A stretch of 64,000 bases of DNA from Nocardia higoensis NBRC 100133. GTDB lineage: Bacteria > Actinomycetota > Actinomycetes > Mycobacteriales > Mycobacteriaceae. The notes under the pieces are model-generated. The model saw only the letters and a program-made list of their open reading frames with translations. It ran no database searches and was not told where the DNA came from. Below, in pieces: positions 48,530 to 57,547 of the stretch (position 1 is its first letter; every line of letters starts with the position of its first letter). A program made the position numbers and the translations under genes. The stretch is from positions 62,001 through 126,000 of the forward strand of contig NZ_BAGA01000138.1 in assembly GCF_000308595.1 (NCBI RefSeq), written 5' to 3'.

Positions 48530-51187
48530 ATGAACGAACCCGACGCCCCGCGCCCCGACGCCGCGTATCCCGACCGCTCGCACGCCGGTGGCTTGCGGCC
48601 CGCCGCGCCGAGCCGCGACGACGACACGGCCGAGACCCGCACCGAGCCACTGCGCGTCGGGCGGCCCACCCCGGAGGCCGCACCCGCCACCGTCGCCTGG
48701 CCCACGCGGGAACGCGACGACCTTCCTGCCACCGGCCTGCGGCCCCGACCGGCCACCGAACAGTTCCCGCCGACCGGCACGGAATACGGCGCCCGCGCCG
48801 AAAACCTGCCCACGCCGGAACCCATGCCCGGGCCCGGCGCCGAGTACTTCCCGCCGACCGGCGTGATGCCCCGGCCCGAAGCCGGTGGCACACCCACCGG
48901 CTTGACCCCGCGCCCGACCGGGTTCGAGCTTCGCCCCGCCGAAGTCGCCCCGCGATCGGGCTCCGGCTCCGAACCGGAGCGCGCACACAGCTCCGGCCCG
49001 CAGGCCGAGCCCGCCTCCGGCGCGAGCCCGGCCTCGATGCCGACCGCCTCGGGCCGCAGTGTGCGGACCTCCCGCTCCCGGGCGACCGTCCGCAGACTCG
49101 GCGGCGGCCTGGTCCCGGTCCCGGCGATCCCGCCCGCCGACCCACTGGCCGCCGTACTGACCGACCCGGTGGTCAGCGAGGGCAGGCGCTATTGCGGGCG
49201 GTGCGCGAAGCCGGTCGGCCGGGCCACGGCGGTGACTCCGGCGACATCCGCGGGAGCATGCGAGAACTGCGGCGCCCCTTACGATTTCCGTCCGTCGCTG
49301 CACACCGGCGAGATGGTCGCCGGGCAGTACGAGATCCAGGGCTGCCTCGCGCACGGCGGGCTGGGCTGGATCTATCTGGCGATCGACCGCAATGTGAGCG
49401 ACCGCTGGGTGGTCCTCAAGGGACTGCTGCACACCGGTGACGCCGAAGCGCAGGCGGTCGCGGTGGCCGAGCGGCAGTTCCTGGCCGAGGTGGCGCATCC
49501 GAGCATCGTCAAGATCCACAATTTCGTGGAGCACCCGGGCAAGGACGGCGAGCCGGTCGGCTACATCGTGATGGAGTACGTGGGCGGCCGGTCGCTGCGT
49601 TCACTGCTCGACGATCACGAGCGTCCCGAGCGGATGCCGGTCACCGTGGCCATCGCCTACCTGTTGGAGATCCTGCCCGCGCTCGAATACCTGCACTCGA
49701 TCGGCCTGGCCTACAACGACCTCAAGCCGGACAACATCATGGTCACCGAAGACCAGGTCAAACTGATCGACCTCGGCGCGGTGACCGCCCTGGATGCCTA
49801 CGGAACCCTCTACGGCACCAAGGGTTTCCAGGCCCCGGAGATCGCCTCCACCGGCCCCACCGTCGCCTCCGACATCCACACCGTCGGCCGCACCCTGGCG
49901 GTGCTGACGCTGGATATGCCGATGGACCACGGCTACTACACCGACGGCATCCCCGATCCGGCCCACCATCCCGTGCTCGCCCGGCACGAGTTCTTCCACC
50001 GGCTGCTGCTGTGCGCGACCGATCCCGACCCGGCCCGCCGGTTCCCTTCGGCGCGCGCGATGTCGGCGCAGGCGGCGGGCGTGCTGCGGGAGATCCTGGC
50101 AGCGGAGTCCGGCGCGGAACATCCCCAGCTGTCCACAGTGTTCAGTCCACAGCGCGGCGGGTTCGGCACCGAGGAACTGATCAGCGGTACCGACGCCTAC
50201 GTCGACGGAATCGCGCGCGACGCCCGGTTGCGGGCCACCGAGGTCGCTCTCGCGCTGCCGATCCCGCTCATCGACCCGGCCGATCCCGCGGCCGGCCTGC
50301 TGGCCTCGACCCTGCAACCGGATCCGGAGCAGGCGCTGGAAGCGCTCCTGGCGGCTCGCGATCGCATCGAGTCCGATCCGCAGCACGCCCCCGAGACGGC
50401 GCACACGGAACTGCGGCTGGCCGAGGCCCGTATCCGCCTCGATCAGGGGCAGGCCGCCGAAGCGCTGCGTCTGCTCGCCGGTCTCGAGCCCGCGGACTGG
50501 CGGGTGCACTGGTTCCGCGGCTTGGCCGACCTGCGCGAGCAGCGGTTCGAGGCGGCGTTCGCCGGTTTCGAAGAGGTGCTGCGGGTGCTGCCCGGCGAGA
50601 TCGCACCCAAGCTCGCGCTGGCCGCCACCGCCGAACTGATCCTCGAGCACTGGGATGCCCCCGACCGGGAGGAATGGCGCGCCTACGCCGAGAAGTACTA
50701 CGAGACCGTCTGGCGCACCGATCGCGCGGTGGTCAGCGCCGCTTTCGGCCTGGCCCGCCAACTCGCCGCCGCGGACCGGGTGGACGACGCGGTGCGCGCC
50801 CTCGACGAGGTCCCCGCGACCTCCCGCGCCTACACCACCGCCCGGCTCACCGCGATCCTGCTGCTGCTCACCGCCGCCCCGGTCGCCGAACTGCCCGAGA
50901 CCACCCTGCACGTCGCCGCCGACCGGATCGCCGCGCTGCCCGCGGGCGAGGGCAGGGTGCCACAGATGCGCGTCATCGTGCTCGGCGCCGCCCTGACCTG
51001 GCTGCAGGCGGGCCGCGAACCGGCCCGCCACGACGCTCATTTCCTCGGCGCGCCGTTCACCGAGCGCGACCTGCGCGAAGGCACCGAAGCCGGGCTGCGC
51101 TCGCTCGCCCGCGTCGCGCCCGGGCGCGCCCACCGCTACGCGCTCGTCGACCTCGCCAACTCGCTGCGCGCGAAAACCCTGTTCTGA
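48530..51187 (+). CDS. pknG: Serine/threonine protein kinase PknG
   Basis: An 885-residue soluble kinase with three parts. A long Pro/Thr/Glu-rich N-terminus (~1-215) precedes a rubredoxin-like domain with two Cys pairs (CGRCAKPVG ~222, CENCGAPY ~244). Next is the kinase domain with VVLKG (ATP Lys), YNDLKPDNIM replacing the usual HRD loop, and LIDLGAV. A TPR-rich region fills from about 590 to the end. M. tuberculosis PknG is about 750 residues; most of the extra length is in the N-terminus, which carries degenerate FPPTG/EYFPPTG repeats. It regulates central nitrogen/TCA metabolism through GarA in mycobacteria. It follows glnH by 6 bases. Confidence 0.96.
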   Translation: MNEPDAPRPDAAYPDRSHAGGLRPAAPSRDDDTAETRTEPLRVGRPTPEAAPATVAWPTRERDDLPATGLRPRPATEQFPPTGTEYGARAENLPTPEPMPGPGAEYFPPTGVMPRPEAGGTPTGLTPRPTGFELRPAEVAPRSGSGSEPERAHSSGPQAEPASGASPASMPTASGRSVRTSRSRATVRRLGGGLVPVPAIPPADPLAAVLTDPVVSEGRRYCGRCAKPVGRATAVTPATSAGACENCGAPYDFRPSLHTGEMVAGQYEIQGCLAHGGLGWIYLAIDRNVSDRWVVLKGLLHTGDAEAQAVAVAERQFLAEVAHPSIVKIHNFVEHPGKDGEPVGYIVMEYVGGRSLRSLLDDHERPERMPVTVAIAYLLEILPALEYLHSIGLAYNDLKPDNIMVTEDQVKLIDLGAVTALDAYGTLYGTKGFQAPEIASTGPTVASDIHTVGRTLAVLTLDMPMDHGYYTDGIPDPAHHPVLARHEFFHRLLLCATDPDPARRFPSARAMSAQAAGVLREILAAESGAEHPQLSTVFSPQRGGFGTEELISGTDAYVDGIARDARLRATEVALALPIPLIDPADPAAGLLASTLQPDPEQALEALLAARDRIESDPQHAPETAHTELRLAEARIRLDQGQAAEALRLLAGLEPADWRVHWFRGLADLREQRFEAAFAGFEEVLRVLPGEIAPKLALAATAELILEHWDAPDREEWRAYAEKYYETVWRTDRAVVSAAFGLARQLAAADRVDDAVRALDEVPATSRAYTTARLTAILLLLTAAPVAELPETTLHVAADRIAALPAGEGRVPQMRVIVLGAALTWLQAGREPARHDAHFLGAPFTERDLREGTEAGLRSLARVAPGRAHRYALVDLANSLRAKTLF

Positions 51188-51206
51188 GCGAGACCTCGGC
51201 CCCTGA

Positions 51207-51575
51207 TCAGTGCGCGCGCTGCCGCAGTTCGGTGAGGTAGTCGTCGATGGCGTCGCGATTGCGGGTGAGGACGTCGATGCGCCCGGTCAGCCGTTCGCGC
51301 TCGTGTTCGAGCAGCGTCACCGTTTCGGGGAGCACGCCTTCGAAGACGATGGGGTCGCGGGGTGATTCCAGGCAGGGCAGGATCGCGCGGATCACGTGGA
51401 TCGACAGTCCCGCGTCCAGCAGTTCGCGGATCTGCCGGACGCGGCCCAGAGCCGTCTCGCTGTAGTCGCGATAGTTGTTCGCCGCCCGGGTCGAGGTGAT
51501 CAAGCCCTCCGCCTCGTAGAACCGCACCTGCCGTGCGGACGCCCCTGCCCGGGCGGCCAGCTCACCGATACGCAC
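51207..51575 (-). CDS. MerR-family regulator
   Basis: A 122-residue MerR protein: winged helix-turn-helix MRIGELAARAGASARQVRFY, EAEGLI, NNYRDYSETALGRVRQIREL, then a C-terminal coiled coil (LLEHERERLTGRIDVLTRN). Only one Cys (LPCLESP) is present, so a metal-sensing Cys cluster is not obvious. GTG start 51575. It is divergent from the beta-lactamase-like gene, with a long inverted repeat between them, and converges on pknG with 19 bases between stops. Confidence 0.92.
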   Translation of the reverse strand: MRIGELAARAGASARQVRFYEAEGLITSTRAANNYRDYSETALGRVRQIRELLDAGLSIHVIRAILPCLESPRDPIVFEGVLPETVTLLEHERERLTGRIDVLTRNRDAIDDYLTELRQRAH

Positions 51576-51598
51576 GTGCGCAGGCTAGCACCGGATTC

Positions 51599-51624
51599 CC
51601 TTGACCCTGACACATATGTCAAGG
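51599..51624. promoter_or_regulatory. MerR-type operator between merR and the beta-lactamase-like gene
   Basis: CCTTGAC (51599-51605) and GTCAAGG (51618-51624) are perfect 7-base arms 12 bases apart, and inside them TGACA-CATA-TGTCA forms a second inverted repeat. TTGACC at 51601-51606 is a consensus-like -35 for the rightward gene, so the dyad lies in the promoter spacer, as in classical MerR control. Confidence 0.65.
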
Positions 51625-51639
51625 TTCGAGACTGTCGGC

Positions 51640-52791
51640 ATGATCGAATTGAACGGAACTGTCGGGGCCGCCTTCGAACCCGTCCGCGACGCCGTGGCCG
51701 AACAGTTGCGCAGCGGCGCCGAGGTCGGCCTGTCCCTGGTCGTCGATGTCGACGGCGAGAAAGTGGTGGACCTGTGGGGCGGCCATCGCGACGCGGCCCG
51801 CACGCAGCCCTGGCAGCGCGACACGATCACCGATCTGTGGTCGATCACGAAGACTGTGACGAGCCTGGCCGCCCTGCTGCTCGTCGACGCCGGTGAACTC
51901 GACGTCTACGCGCCGGTCGCCCGGTACTGGCCCGAATTCGCCGTGAACGGGAAACAGGACGTGCAGGTGCGGCATCTGCTGTCCCACACCTCGGGGGTGT
52001 CCGGCCTCGACCGTCCCGCACAGCTCGAAGACCTGTACGACCAGCGTGCGACCGCGGCCCGGCTGGCCGCACAGGCGCCGTGGTGGCGGCCCGGCTCGGC
52101 GTCGGGCTATCACGTCCTGAACTACGGCCATCTGGTCGGCGAGCTGGTGTATCGCCTGAGCGGTCTGTCGCTGCGCGAGTTCGTGCACGAGCACATCGCC
52201 GGGCCGCTCGGCTCCGATTTCCGGATCGGCGTTTCCGGCGCCGACCTCGCACGGGTCGCCGACGTCATCGTGCCCGAACTCGAGTTCGACGTCGAGGCGC
52301 TCGACCACGACACCGTCGCGTACCAGACCTTCACCGGTCCGGCCTTCAGCGCCGCCGCAGCCAACACCCCCGCCTGGCGCGCGGCCGACCTCGGCGCGGC
52401 CAACGGGCACGGGAACGCGAGATCGGTGGCCGAGATCCTCGCCCCACTCGCCCGCGCGGGCGCGCACGCCTCGGGCACGCTCCTGAAACCCGGCACCATC
52501 GACCTGATCTTCGACCAGCAGTCCTGCGGCGTGGACCTCGTCAACGGCCTGCACCTGAGGTGGGGCATCGGCTTCGCCCTGCCCGACCGCCGGACCGCGT
52601 CCTGGATCCCGGACGGCCGCATCGCGTTCTGGGGCGGCTGGGGCGGCTCCATGGCGATCGTGGACCTCGACCGGCGCACGACGATCAGCTACGTCATGAA
52701 CAACATGGGCCCCGACATCCTGGGATCGCCGCGAGCCGCGACCTACCTCACCGCCGTCTACCGCGCCCTCGATACCGGGGGCAGGTCCTGA
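51640..52791 (+). CDS. Serine beta-lactamase-like hydrolase/esterase
   Basis: A 383-residue class C beta-lactamase-fold protein. The nucleophile motif SxxK is WSITKTVTSL (~68), followed by HLLSHTSGVSGLD and a Tyr in SGYHVLNYGHLVGELV that could act as base. The WGGWGGSMAIVDLDRRTTISYVMN region near the C-terminus is typical of EstB/LACTB-type esterases and peptidases. No signal peptide, so intracellular and unlikely to be a resistance enzyme. ATG 51640 chosen; ATG 51616 lies inside the operator. Controlled by the divergent MerR. Confidence 0.87.
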   Translation: MIELNGTVGAAFEPVRDAVAEQLRSGAEVGLSLVVDVDGEKVVDLWGGHRDAARTQPWQRDTITDLWSITKTVTSLAALLLVDAGELDVYAPVARYWPEFAVNGKQDVQVRHLLSHTSGVSGLDRPAQLEDLYDQRATAARLAAQAPWWRPGSASGYHVLNYGHLVGELVYRLSGLSLREFVHEHIAGPLGSDFRIGVSGADLARVADVIVPELEFDVEALDHDTVAYQTFTGPAFSAAAANTPAWRAADLGAANGHGNARSVAEILAPLARAGAHASGTLLKPGTIDLIFDQQSCGVDLVNGLHLRWGIGFALPDRRTASWIPDGRIAFWGGWGGSMAIVDLDRRTTISYVMNNMGPDILGSPRAATYLTAVYRALDTGGRS

Positions 52792-52803
52792 CCCGCCCGG
52801 TGC

Positions 52804-54012
52804 TCAGCCCCCGGTCACGACCCGGCTGGCCGCGCGGGCGATCGCCAATTCCTCGTTGGTCGGCACCACCAGCACCGCCACCGGCGCGTCCGGCGGCGAG
52901 ATCCTCCTCGCCCCACGCTCTTTCGCGGCGTTCAGCTCCGGGTCGACCTCGATGCCGAAGGCGCTCAGACCGGCCAGCGCGTCGGCCCGCACATCCGGGC
53001 TGTTCTCACCGACGCCCGCGGTGAAGGTGATGACGTCGACGCCGCCCAGGCCGACCAGATACGCGCCCAGGTAACGCCGCACGCGGTGGACGTAGACGTC
53101 GTAGGCGATCCGGGCGGGCTCATCGCCTGCGTCGATGAGCCTGCGTAACTCCCGGAAGTCGTTCACCCCGGCCATGCCCTTGAGCCCGGACTCGCGGTTG
53201 AGCAGTTCGTCGAGGCGCTCCACGTCGAATCCGCCCGCGTGCACGAGGTGCCCCAGGATGCCGGGGTCGAGGTCGCCGGGGCGGGTGCCCATCACCAGCC
53301 CCTCGAGCGGCGTGAGACCCATCGAGGTGTCGATCGGGCGGCCGTCGAGTACGGCCGAGGCCGAGGCGCCGTTGCCGAGATGGAAGACGATCTGGCGCAG
53401 GCCCTTCGAGTCGCGCCCGAGGAATTCGGCGGCGCGGCCGGAGACGTACTCGTGCGAGGTGCCGTGGAACCCGTAGCGGCGGATGCCGTACTCGGCGGCG
53501 ATCTTCCTGTCGATGGCATAGGTCGTCGCGGCGGCGGGCAGGTCGAAGAAGAAGGCCGTGTCGAACACCGCGACCTGCGGCACCTCCGGCAGCAGCTCGC
53601 GGGCGCTCTCGATGCCGATCGCGTTGGGCGGGTTGTGCAGCGGCGCCAGATCGGTGAGGTCGAGAATGGTCTCGACCACCTCGTCGGTCACCAGCGTCGG
53701 CGCGTGGAACACCTCGCCGCCGTGCACCACCCGATGCCCGACCGCGTGCAACCCGGCACCGGCGAGGTCGAAACCGGTCTCGTCGAACAGCTCGAAGACC
53801 TGCTTCAGGCCCGCGCGATGATCGGGGATGCGCCCGTTGCGCTCGAGAACGCGTTCCCCGCACCGGTGTTCGATCGCGCTGTCGTCCTCGCCGATGCGCT
53901 CGACCAGTCCGGAAGCCGCCACGTGACCCGAATCCGGTTCCAGCAGCTGATATTTGATCGACGACGAGCCGGAATTGATCACCAGCACGAGGTTTTCACA
54001 CGCTGTACTCAC
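52804..54012 (-). CDS. ackA: Acetate kinase
   Basis: A 402-residue ASKHA-fold enzyme converting acetyl phosphate and ADP to acetate and ATP. Blocks: LVLVINSGSSSIKYQL, HRVVHGGEVF, NAIGIESARELLPEVPQVAVFDTAFF, YGFHGTSHEYVS, FHLGNGASASAV and TFTAGVGENSPDVR. GTG 54012 is preceded by GGAG at proper distance; ATG 54027 is an alternative with poorer spacing. It follows pta by 33 bases in the same direction and ends 12 bases from the convergent lactamase gene. Confidence 0.95.
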   Translation of the reverse strand: MSTACENLVLVINSGSSSIKYQLLEPDSGHVAASGLVERIGEDDSAIEHRCGERVLERNGRIPDHRAGLKQVFELFDETGFDLAGAGLHAVGHRVVHGGEVFHAPTLVTDEVVETILDLTDLAPLHNPPNAIGIESARELLPEVPQVAVFDTAFFFDLPAAATTYAIDRKIAAEYGIRRYGFHGTSHEYVSGRAAEFLGRDSKGLRQIVFHLGNGASASAVLDGRPIDTSMGLTPLEGLVMGTRPGDLDPGILGHLVHAGGFDVERLDELLNRESGLKGMAGVNDFRELRRLIDAGDEPARIAYDVYVHRVRRYLGAYLVGLGGVDVITFTAGVGENSPDVRADALAGLSAFGIEVDPELNAAKERGARRISPPDAPVAVLVVPTNEELAIARAASRVVTGG

Positions 54013-54045
54013 GCCCGCTCCACTCATCCCTTGCGAACCCCTCGC

Positions 54046-56115
54046 TCAGCCCTGCGCCTGGATGGCGGTGATGGCGACGGTGTTGACGATGTCGGCCACC
54101 AGCGCCCCGCGCGAGAGGTCGTTCACCGGCTTGTTCAAGCCCTGCAGCACCGGGCCGATGGCGACCGCGCCCGCGCTGCGCTGCACCGCTTTGTAGGTGT
54201 TGTTGCCGGTGTTGAGGTCGGGGAAGATGAAGACCGTCGCCCGGCCCGCGACCTCGGAGTCGGGCAGCTTGGCATCGGCCACGGTCGGCTCGATCGCCGC
54301 GTCGTACTGGATCGGGCCCTCCACCAGCAGCTCCGGCGCGCGCTCGCGCACCAGCCTGGTCGCCACCCGCACCTTGTCCACGTCCGCGCCGCTGCCGGAT
54401 TCGCCGGTGGAGTACGACAGCATCGCCACCCTGGGCTCGATGCCGAAGCGGGCCGCGGTCGCCGCCGAGGAGATGGCGATATCGGCGAGTTGCTCGGAAC
54501 TGGGGTCCGGCACCACCGCGCAGTCGCCGTAGGCGAGCACCCGGTCGGCCAGACACATCAGGAACACGCTCGACACGGTGTCCACGCCGGGCACCGTCTT
54601 GATGATCTCGAAGGACGGGCGGATGGTGTGCGCTGTGGTGTGCGCGGCGCCGGAGACCATGCCGTCGGCAATGCCCTCATGCACCATCATCGTGCCGAAA
54701 TACGAGATATCGCCGACTTTTTCGCGAGCCCGCTCCAGCGTCATGCCCTTGTGCTTGCGCAGCTCGGCGTAGGTGGCGGCGAACTTCTCCAGGTAGTCGG
54801 AGGTGCGCGGGTCGAGCACCTCGGCCTCGGCGATGTCCACGCCGAGCTCGGCCGCGCGGGCGCGCACGGTGGCCTCATCGCCCAGGATCACCAGATCGGC
54901 GATCTTGCGCTGCAGCACCCGCCCCGCCGCGCGCAGGATGCGATCGTCGGCGCCCTCGGGCAGCACGATGCGCTTGCGGTCGGCCCTGGCGCGTTCGATG
55001 AGCTGGTACTCGAACATCTGCGGAGTCACCACATCGCTGCGCTCGACCCGGATGCGGCCGAGTAGCTCCGGCGCGTCGACGTACTGCTCCATCAGCGCGA
55101 GCGCGGTGTTGACCTTGCGCGGATTGCCCGCCGACATCTTGCCCCGGGCCCGATAGGCGGCGCTGGCGGTGTCGTAGGTGCCCAGTTCGGTGGTGAGAAT
55201 GGGCAGGCGCGGCTTCAGACCCTCCATCAGCCGGGCGACGGCCGGATGCGGAAGCAGGCCCCCGTTCATGATGATGCCCGACAGCGAGGGGAAGCCGGCC
55301 GCCTCGTGCGCGTTCAGCACGCTGAGCAGGACGTCGGAGCGATCGGCGGGCGCGACCACCACCACGCCGTCGACCAGCCGCTCCAGGATGTGCTCGGCCG
55401 TCATGCCGCCGACCATGATCTTCAACGCCTCGCGCTGCAACATCTCCGGGTCGCCGCTGTACATCTCGCCGTTCACGGCCTCGCACAGTTCGGCCATCGT
55501 CGGCGCGATCAGCAGCGGCACCTCCGGCAGCGCCCACGACGGCAGGCCGAAACTGCGCAGGGCCGAACGAACTTCGTCGAGCTGCTCGGGATCACACCGG
55601 TTGGCGACGATCGCGACCGCGCTCGCGTGCTCCGTGCGCAGCTCGCTCGCGCACACCTCCACCAGATGTTTGATCTCGGCGGGTGTGCGCTCGGCGCCGC
55701 GCACCACCAGCAGCATCGGCGCCTCCAGGTTCACCGCGATCCTGGCGTTGAACCGCAGCTCGCTGGGGCTGGCGACCTCGGTGTAGTCGCTGCCGACCAC
55801 CACCACCGCATCGCAGACCGCGGCCACCTCGTGAAAGCGCTCGACGATCTGGCTGATCGCGGCGTCGGGGTCGGCGTGCACCTGCTCGTAGGTGACGCCG
55901 ACGGCCTGTGCGTAGTCGATATCGGCGGTGCTGTGCTCGAGCAGCAGCTCCAGGATGTGATCGGGTTCGGTGGTCGAACGCGTGATCGGCCGGAACACTC
56001 CCACCCGCGCGGTGGTGGCGCAGAGCATCTGCAGTACCCCGAGGACAACCGTGGACTTCCCGGTTTCCCCCTCGGGTGAGGCGATGTAGACGATGGACGG
56101 AGCAGTGTCGGCCAT
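54046..56115 (-). CDS. pta: Phosphate acetyltransferase
   Basis: A 689-residue Pta of the long type. An N-terminal P-loop BioD-like domain (YIASPEGETGKSTVVLGVL) and a central DRTGG domain precede the C-terminal PTA/PTB catalytic domain: RKRIVLPEGADDRILRAA, DISYFGTMMVHEGIADGMVSG, YGDCAVVPDPSSEQLADIA, MLSYSTGESGSG and FPDLNTGNNTYKAVQRSAGA. It makes acetyl phosphate from acetyl-CoA; with AckA it forms the reversible acetate pathway. Divergent from the PfpI-MarR operon. Confidence 0.96.
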   Translation of the reverse strand: MADTAPSIVYIASPEGETGKSTVVLGVLQMLCATTARVGVFRPITRSTTEPDHILELLLEHSTADIDYAQAVGVTYEQVHADPDAAISQIVERFHEVAAVCDAVVVVGSDYTEVASPSELRFNARIAVNLEAPMLLVVRGAERTPAEIKHLVEVCASELRTEHASAVAIVANRCDPEQLDEVRSALRSFGLPSWALPEVPLLIAPTMAELCEAVNGEMYSGDPEMLQREALKIMVGGMTAEHILERLVDGVVVVAPADRSDVLLSVLNAHEAAGFPSLSGIIMNGGLLPHPAVARLMEGLKPRLPILTTELGTYDTASAAYRARGKMSAGNPRKVNTALALMEQYVDAPELLGRIRVERSDVVTPQMFEYQLIERARADRKRIVLPEGADDRILRAAGRVLQRKIADLVILGDEATVRARAAELGVDIAEAEVLDPRTSDYLEKFAATYAELRKHKGMTLERAREKVGDISYFGTMMVHEGIADGMVSGAAHTTAHTIRPSFEIIKTVPGVDTVSSVFLMCLADRVLAYGDCAVVPDPSSEQLADIAISSAATAARFGIEPRVAMLSYSTGESGSGADVDKVRVATRLVRERAPELLVEGPIQYDAAIEPTVADAKLPDSEVAGRATVFIFPDLNTGNNTYKAVQRSAGAVAIGPVLQGLNKPVNDLSRGALVADIVNTVAITAIQAQG

Positions 56116-56235
56116 GTCTCAAAGCTTAGTGAGCGGAACTGATCTTGCCGGGCCCGCCTCATAGCCGTTCCGCACAAGTGGCCCGGATCGTTGGGCGACA
56201 GCAGAACTCGGGACGAAGAAGATCATCAGCGCAGT

Positions 56236-56270
56236 TGACAGCACCCTGTCAAAATGACAGCATACTGTCA
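56236..56270. promoter_or_regulatory. Two tandem MarR-type operators
   Basis: TGACAG-CACC-CTGTCA (56236-56251) and TGACAG-CATA-CTGTCA (56255-56270) are two 16-base sites with identical perfect 6-base arms, centred 19 bases apart. TTGACA (56235-56240) could be a -35 within the first and TACTGT (56263-56268) a -10 within the second. They lie just upstream of the DJ-1/PfpI-marR operon and are surely its regulator's sites. Confidence 0.8.
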
Positions 56271-56289
56271 TCCTACCGTGAGGAACCTC

Positions 56290-56925
56290 ATGTCCCCTAT
56301 GCCCGTTTACGCCGCCGTCTACGACACCCTCGCCGACTGGGAGACCGGTGCGGCCACCGCGCACATCAACAATCCCGCCTGGCAGGTCGAGCCGGGGCGC
56401 TACGAGGTGATCACAGTCGGGCCGACCCGCGACCCGATCCGGACCAAGGGCGGATCGCGGATCGTGCCCGACCTCGCACTCGACGAGATCGACCCCGCGC
56501 ACGCCGCGATGCTGATCCTGCCCGGCGCCGACACCTGGGTCACGGGCCGGCTCGCGCCCTTCGCCGCCGCAGCGGGGAAGTTCCTCGCCGCGGGGACGCC
56601 CGTCGCCGCGATCTGCGGCGCGACCTTCGGCCTGGCCGGCGCGGGCCTGCTCGACACCAGGCGGCACACCAGCAACGCGGCCGAATTCCTCGCCTACAGC
56701 GGCTACGCCGGCGGGCAGCATTTCGTCGCCCGGCCCGCCGTGACCGACGACACAGGAATTCTGGTCACCGCCTCCGGCACCGCGCCGTTCGAATTCGCCC
56801 GGGAGATCTTCGGCGTGCTCGGACTCTACGAACCCCGCATCCTCGACGCCTGGTTCCGCGTCTACGACGGCCAGGATCCCGCCGCCTACGCCGAACTGGA
56901 GGCCTACGAGGCGGCCCGGGCATGA
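56290..56925 (+). CDS. DJ-1/PfpI-family protein
   Basis: A 211-residue glutamine-amidotransferase-like protein. The nucleophile elbow is VAAICGATFGLAGAGLL with Cys in ICGAT. The N-terminus is VYAAVYDTLADWETG and the mid strand LILPGADTW, with a late region LVTASGTAPFEFAREIFGVLG. The subgroup resembles YdeA/ThiJ-type proteins, including chaperone/deglycase or isonitrile hydratase members; activity uncertain. GAGGAAC precedes ATG 56290. It is transcribed with the overlapping marR gene. Confidence 0.88.
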   Translation: MSPMPVYAAVYDTLADWETGAATAHINNPAWQVEPGRYEVITVGPTRDPIRTKGGSRIVPDLALDEIDPAHAAMLILPGADTWVTGRLAPFAAAAGKFLAAGTPVAAICGATFGLAGAGLLDTRRHTSNAAEFLAYSGYAGGQHFVARPAVTDDTGILVTASGTAPFEFAREIFGVLGLYEPRILDAWFRVYDGQDPAAYAELEAYEAARA

Positions 56926-57422
56926 GCGCTGCGCCCACGCCGTCCGAACAGGAGCTCTTCAGCGCGGCGGCCATCACCTCGTTCCGCCTCAACGGCCGTT
57001 TCCTCAGCCTCGCCGAGGAGCTGGCCCGGCCCGCCGGCCTGACCGCGGCCTGGTGGCAGGTGCTCGGCGCGATCATGCACGAACCGCTGCCCGTCGCCGG
57101 GATCGCCCGCGCCATGGGCATCACCCGCCAGAGCGTCCAGCGCATCGCCGACCTGCTCGTCACCAAGGGTCTGGCCGAGTACCGGCCCAACCCGACCCAT
57201 CGCCGCGCCAAGCTCGTCGCCATCACCGACGAGGGCCTCACCGCCGTGCGCGCTATCAACCCCCAGCACGCCCGGCGGGCGGCCGAACTAGCCGATCACC
57301 TCGGCCGCGACCGCCTCGCCGAGATCGTCACCGCCCTCATCGACCTGACAGCCGCCATCGAAACGCTCACCGATTCCGCCCGCGCGGACGGGCCGCCGTC
57401 GGGCCGCGCCGCGAGCAGCTGA
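56922..57422 (+). CDS. MarR-family regulator
   Basis: A 166-residue MarR protein: FRLNGRFLSLAEELARPAGLTAAWWQVLGAI, then winged helix PLPVAGIARAMGITRQSVQRIADLLVTKGLAEYRPNPTHRRAKLVAITDEG. The ATG overlaps the PfpI stop (ATGA). It almost certainly acts on the twin TGACAG-N4-CTGTCA operators ahead of the operon, i.e. autoregulation. No conserved Cys for redox sensing is seen. Confidence 0.93.
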   Translation: MSAAPTPSEQELFSAAAITSFRLNGRFLSLAEELARPAGLTAAWWQVLGAIMHEPLPVAGIARAMGITRQSVQRIADLLVTKGLAEYRPNPTHRRAKLVAITDEGLTAVRAINPQHARRAAELADHLGRDRLAEIVTALIDLTAAIETLTDSARADGPPSGRAASS

Positions 57423-57461
57423 ATCATCCGGCCGACCGGCACCACCGAGGTCACCGCGATC

Positions 57462-57504
57462 CCGGGCGGCGGGGTTGTCGGCCCCCGACGGCCCCGCTGC
57501 CCGG
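57462..57504 (+). terminator. Terminator after marR
   Basis: CCGGGCGGCGGGG (57462-57474) pairs with CCCCGCTGCCCGG (57492-57504) at 12 of 13 positions with a 17-base loop, 40 bases after the marR stop. Confidence 0.6.
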
Positions 57505-57547
57505 CGACGAAGCGCGGTTCCGGGCTCCACCCGATCCGGGCAACCGA

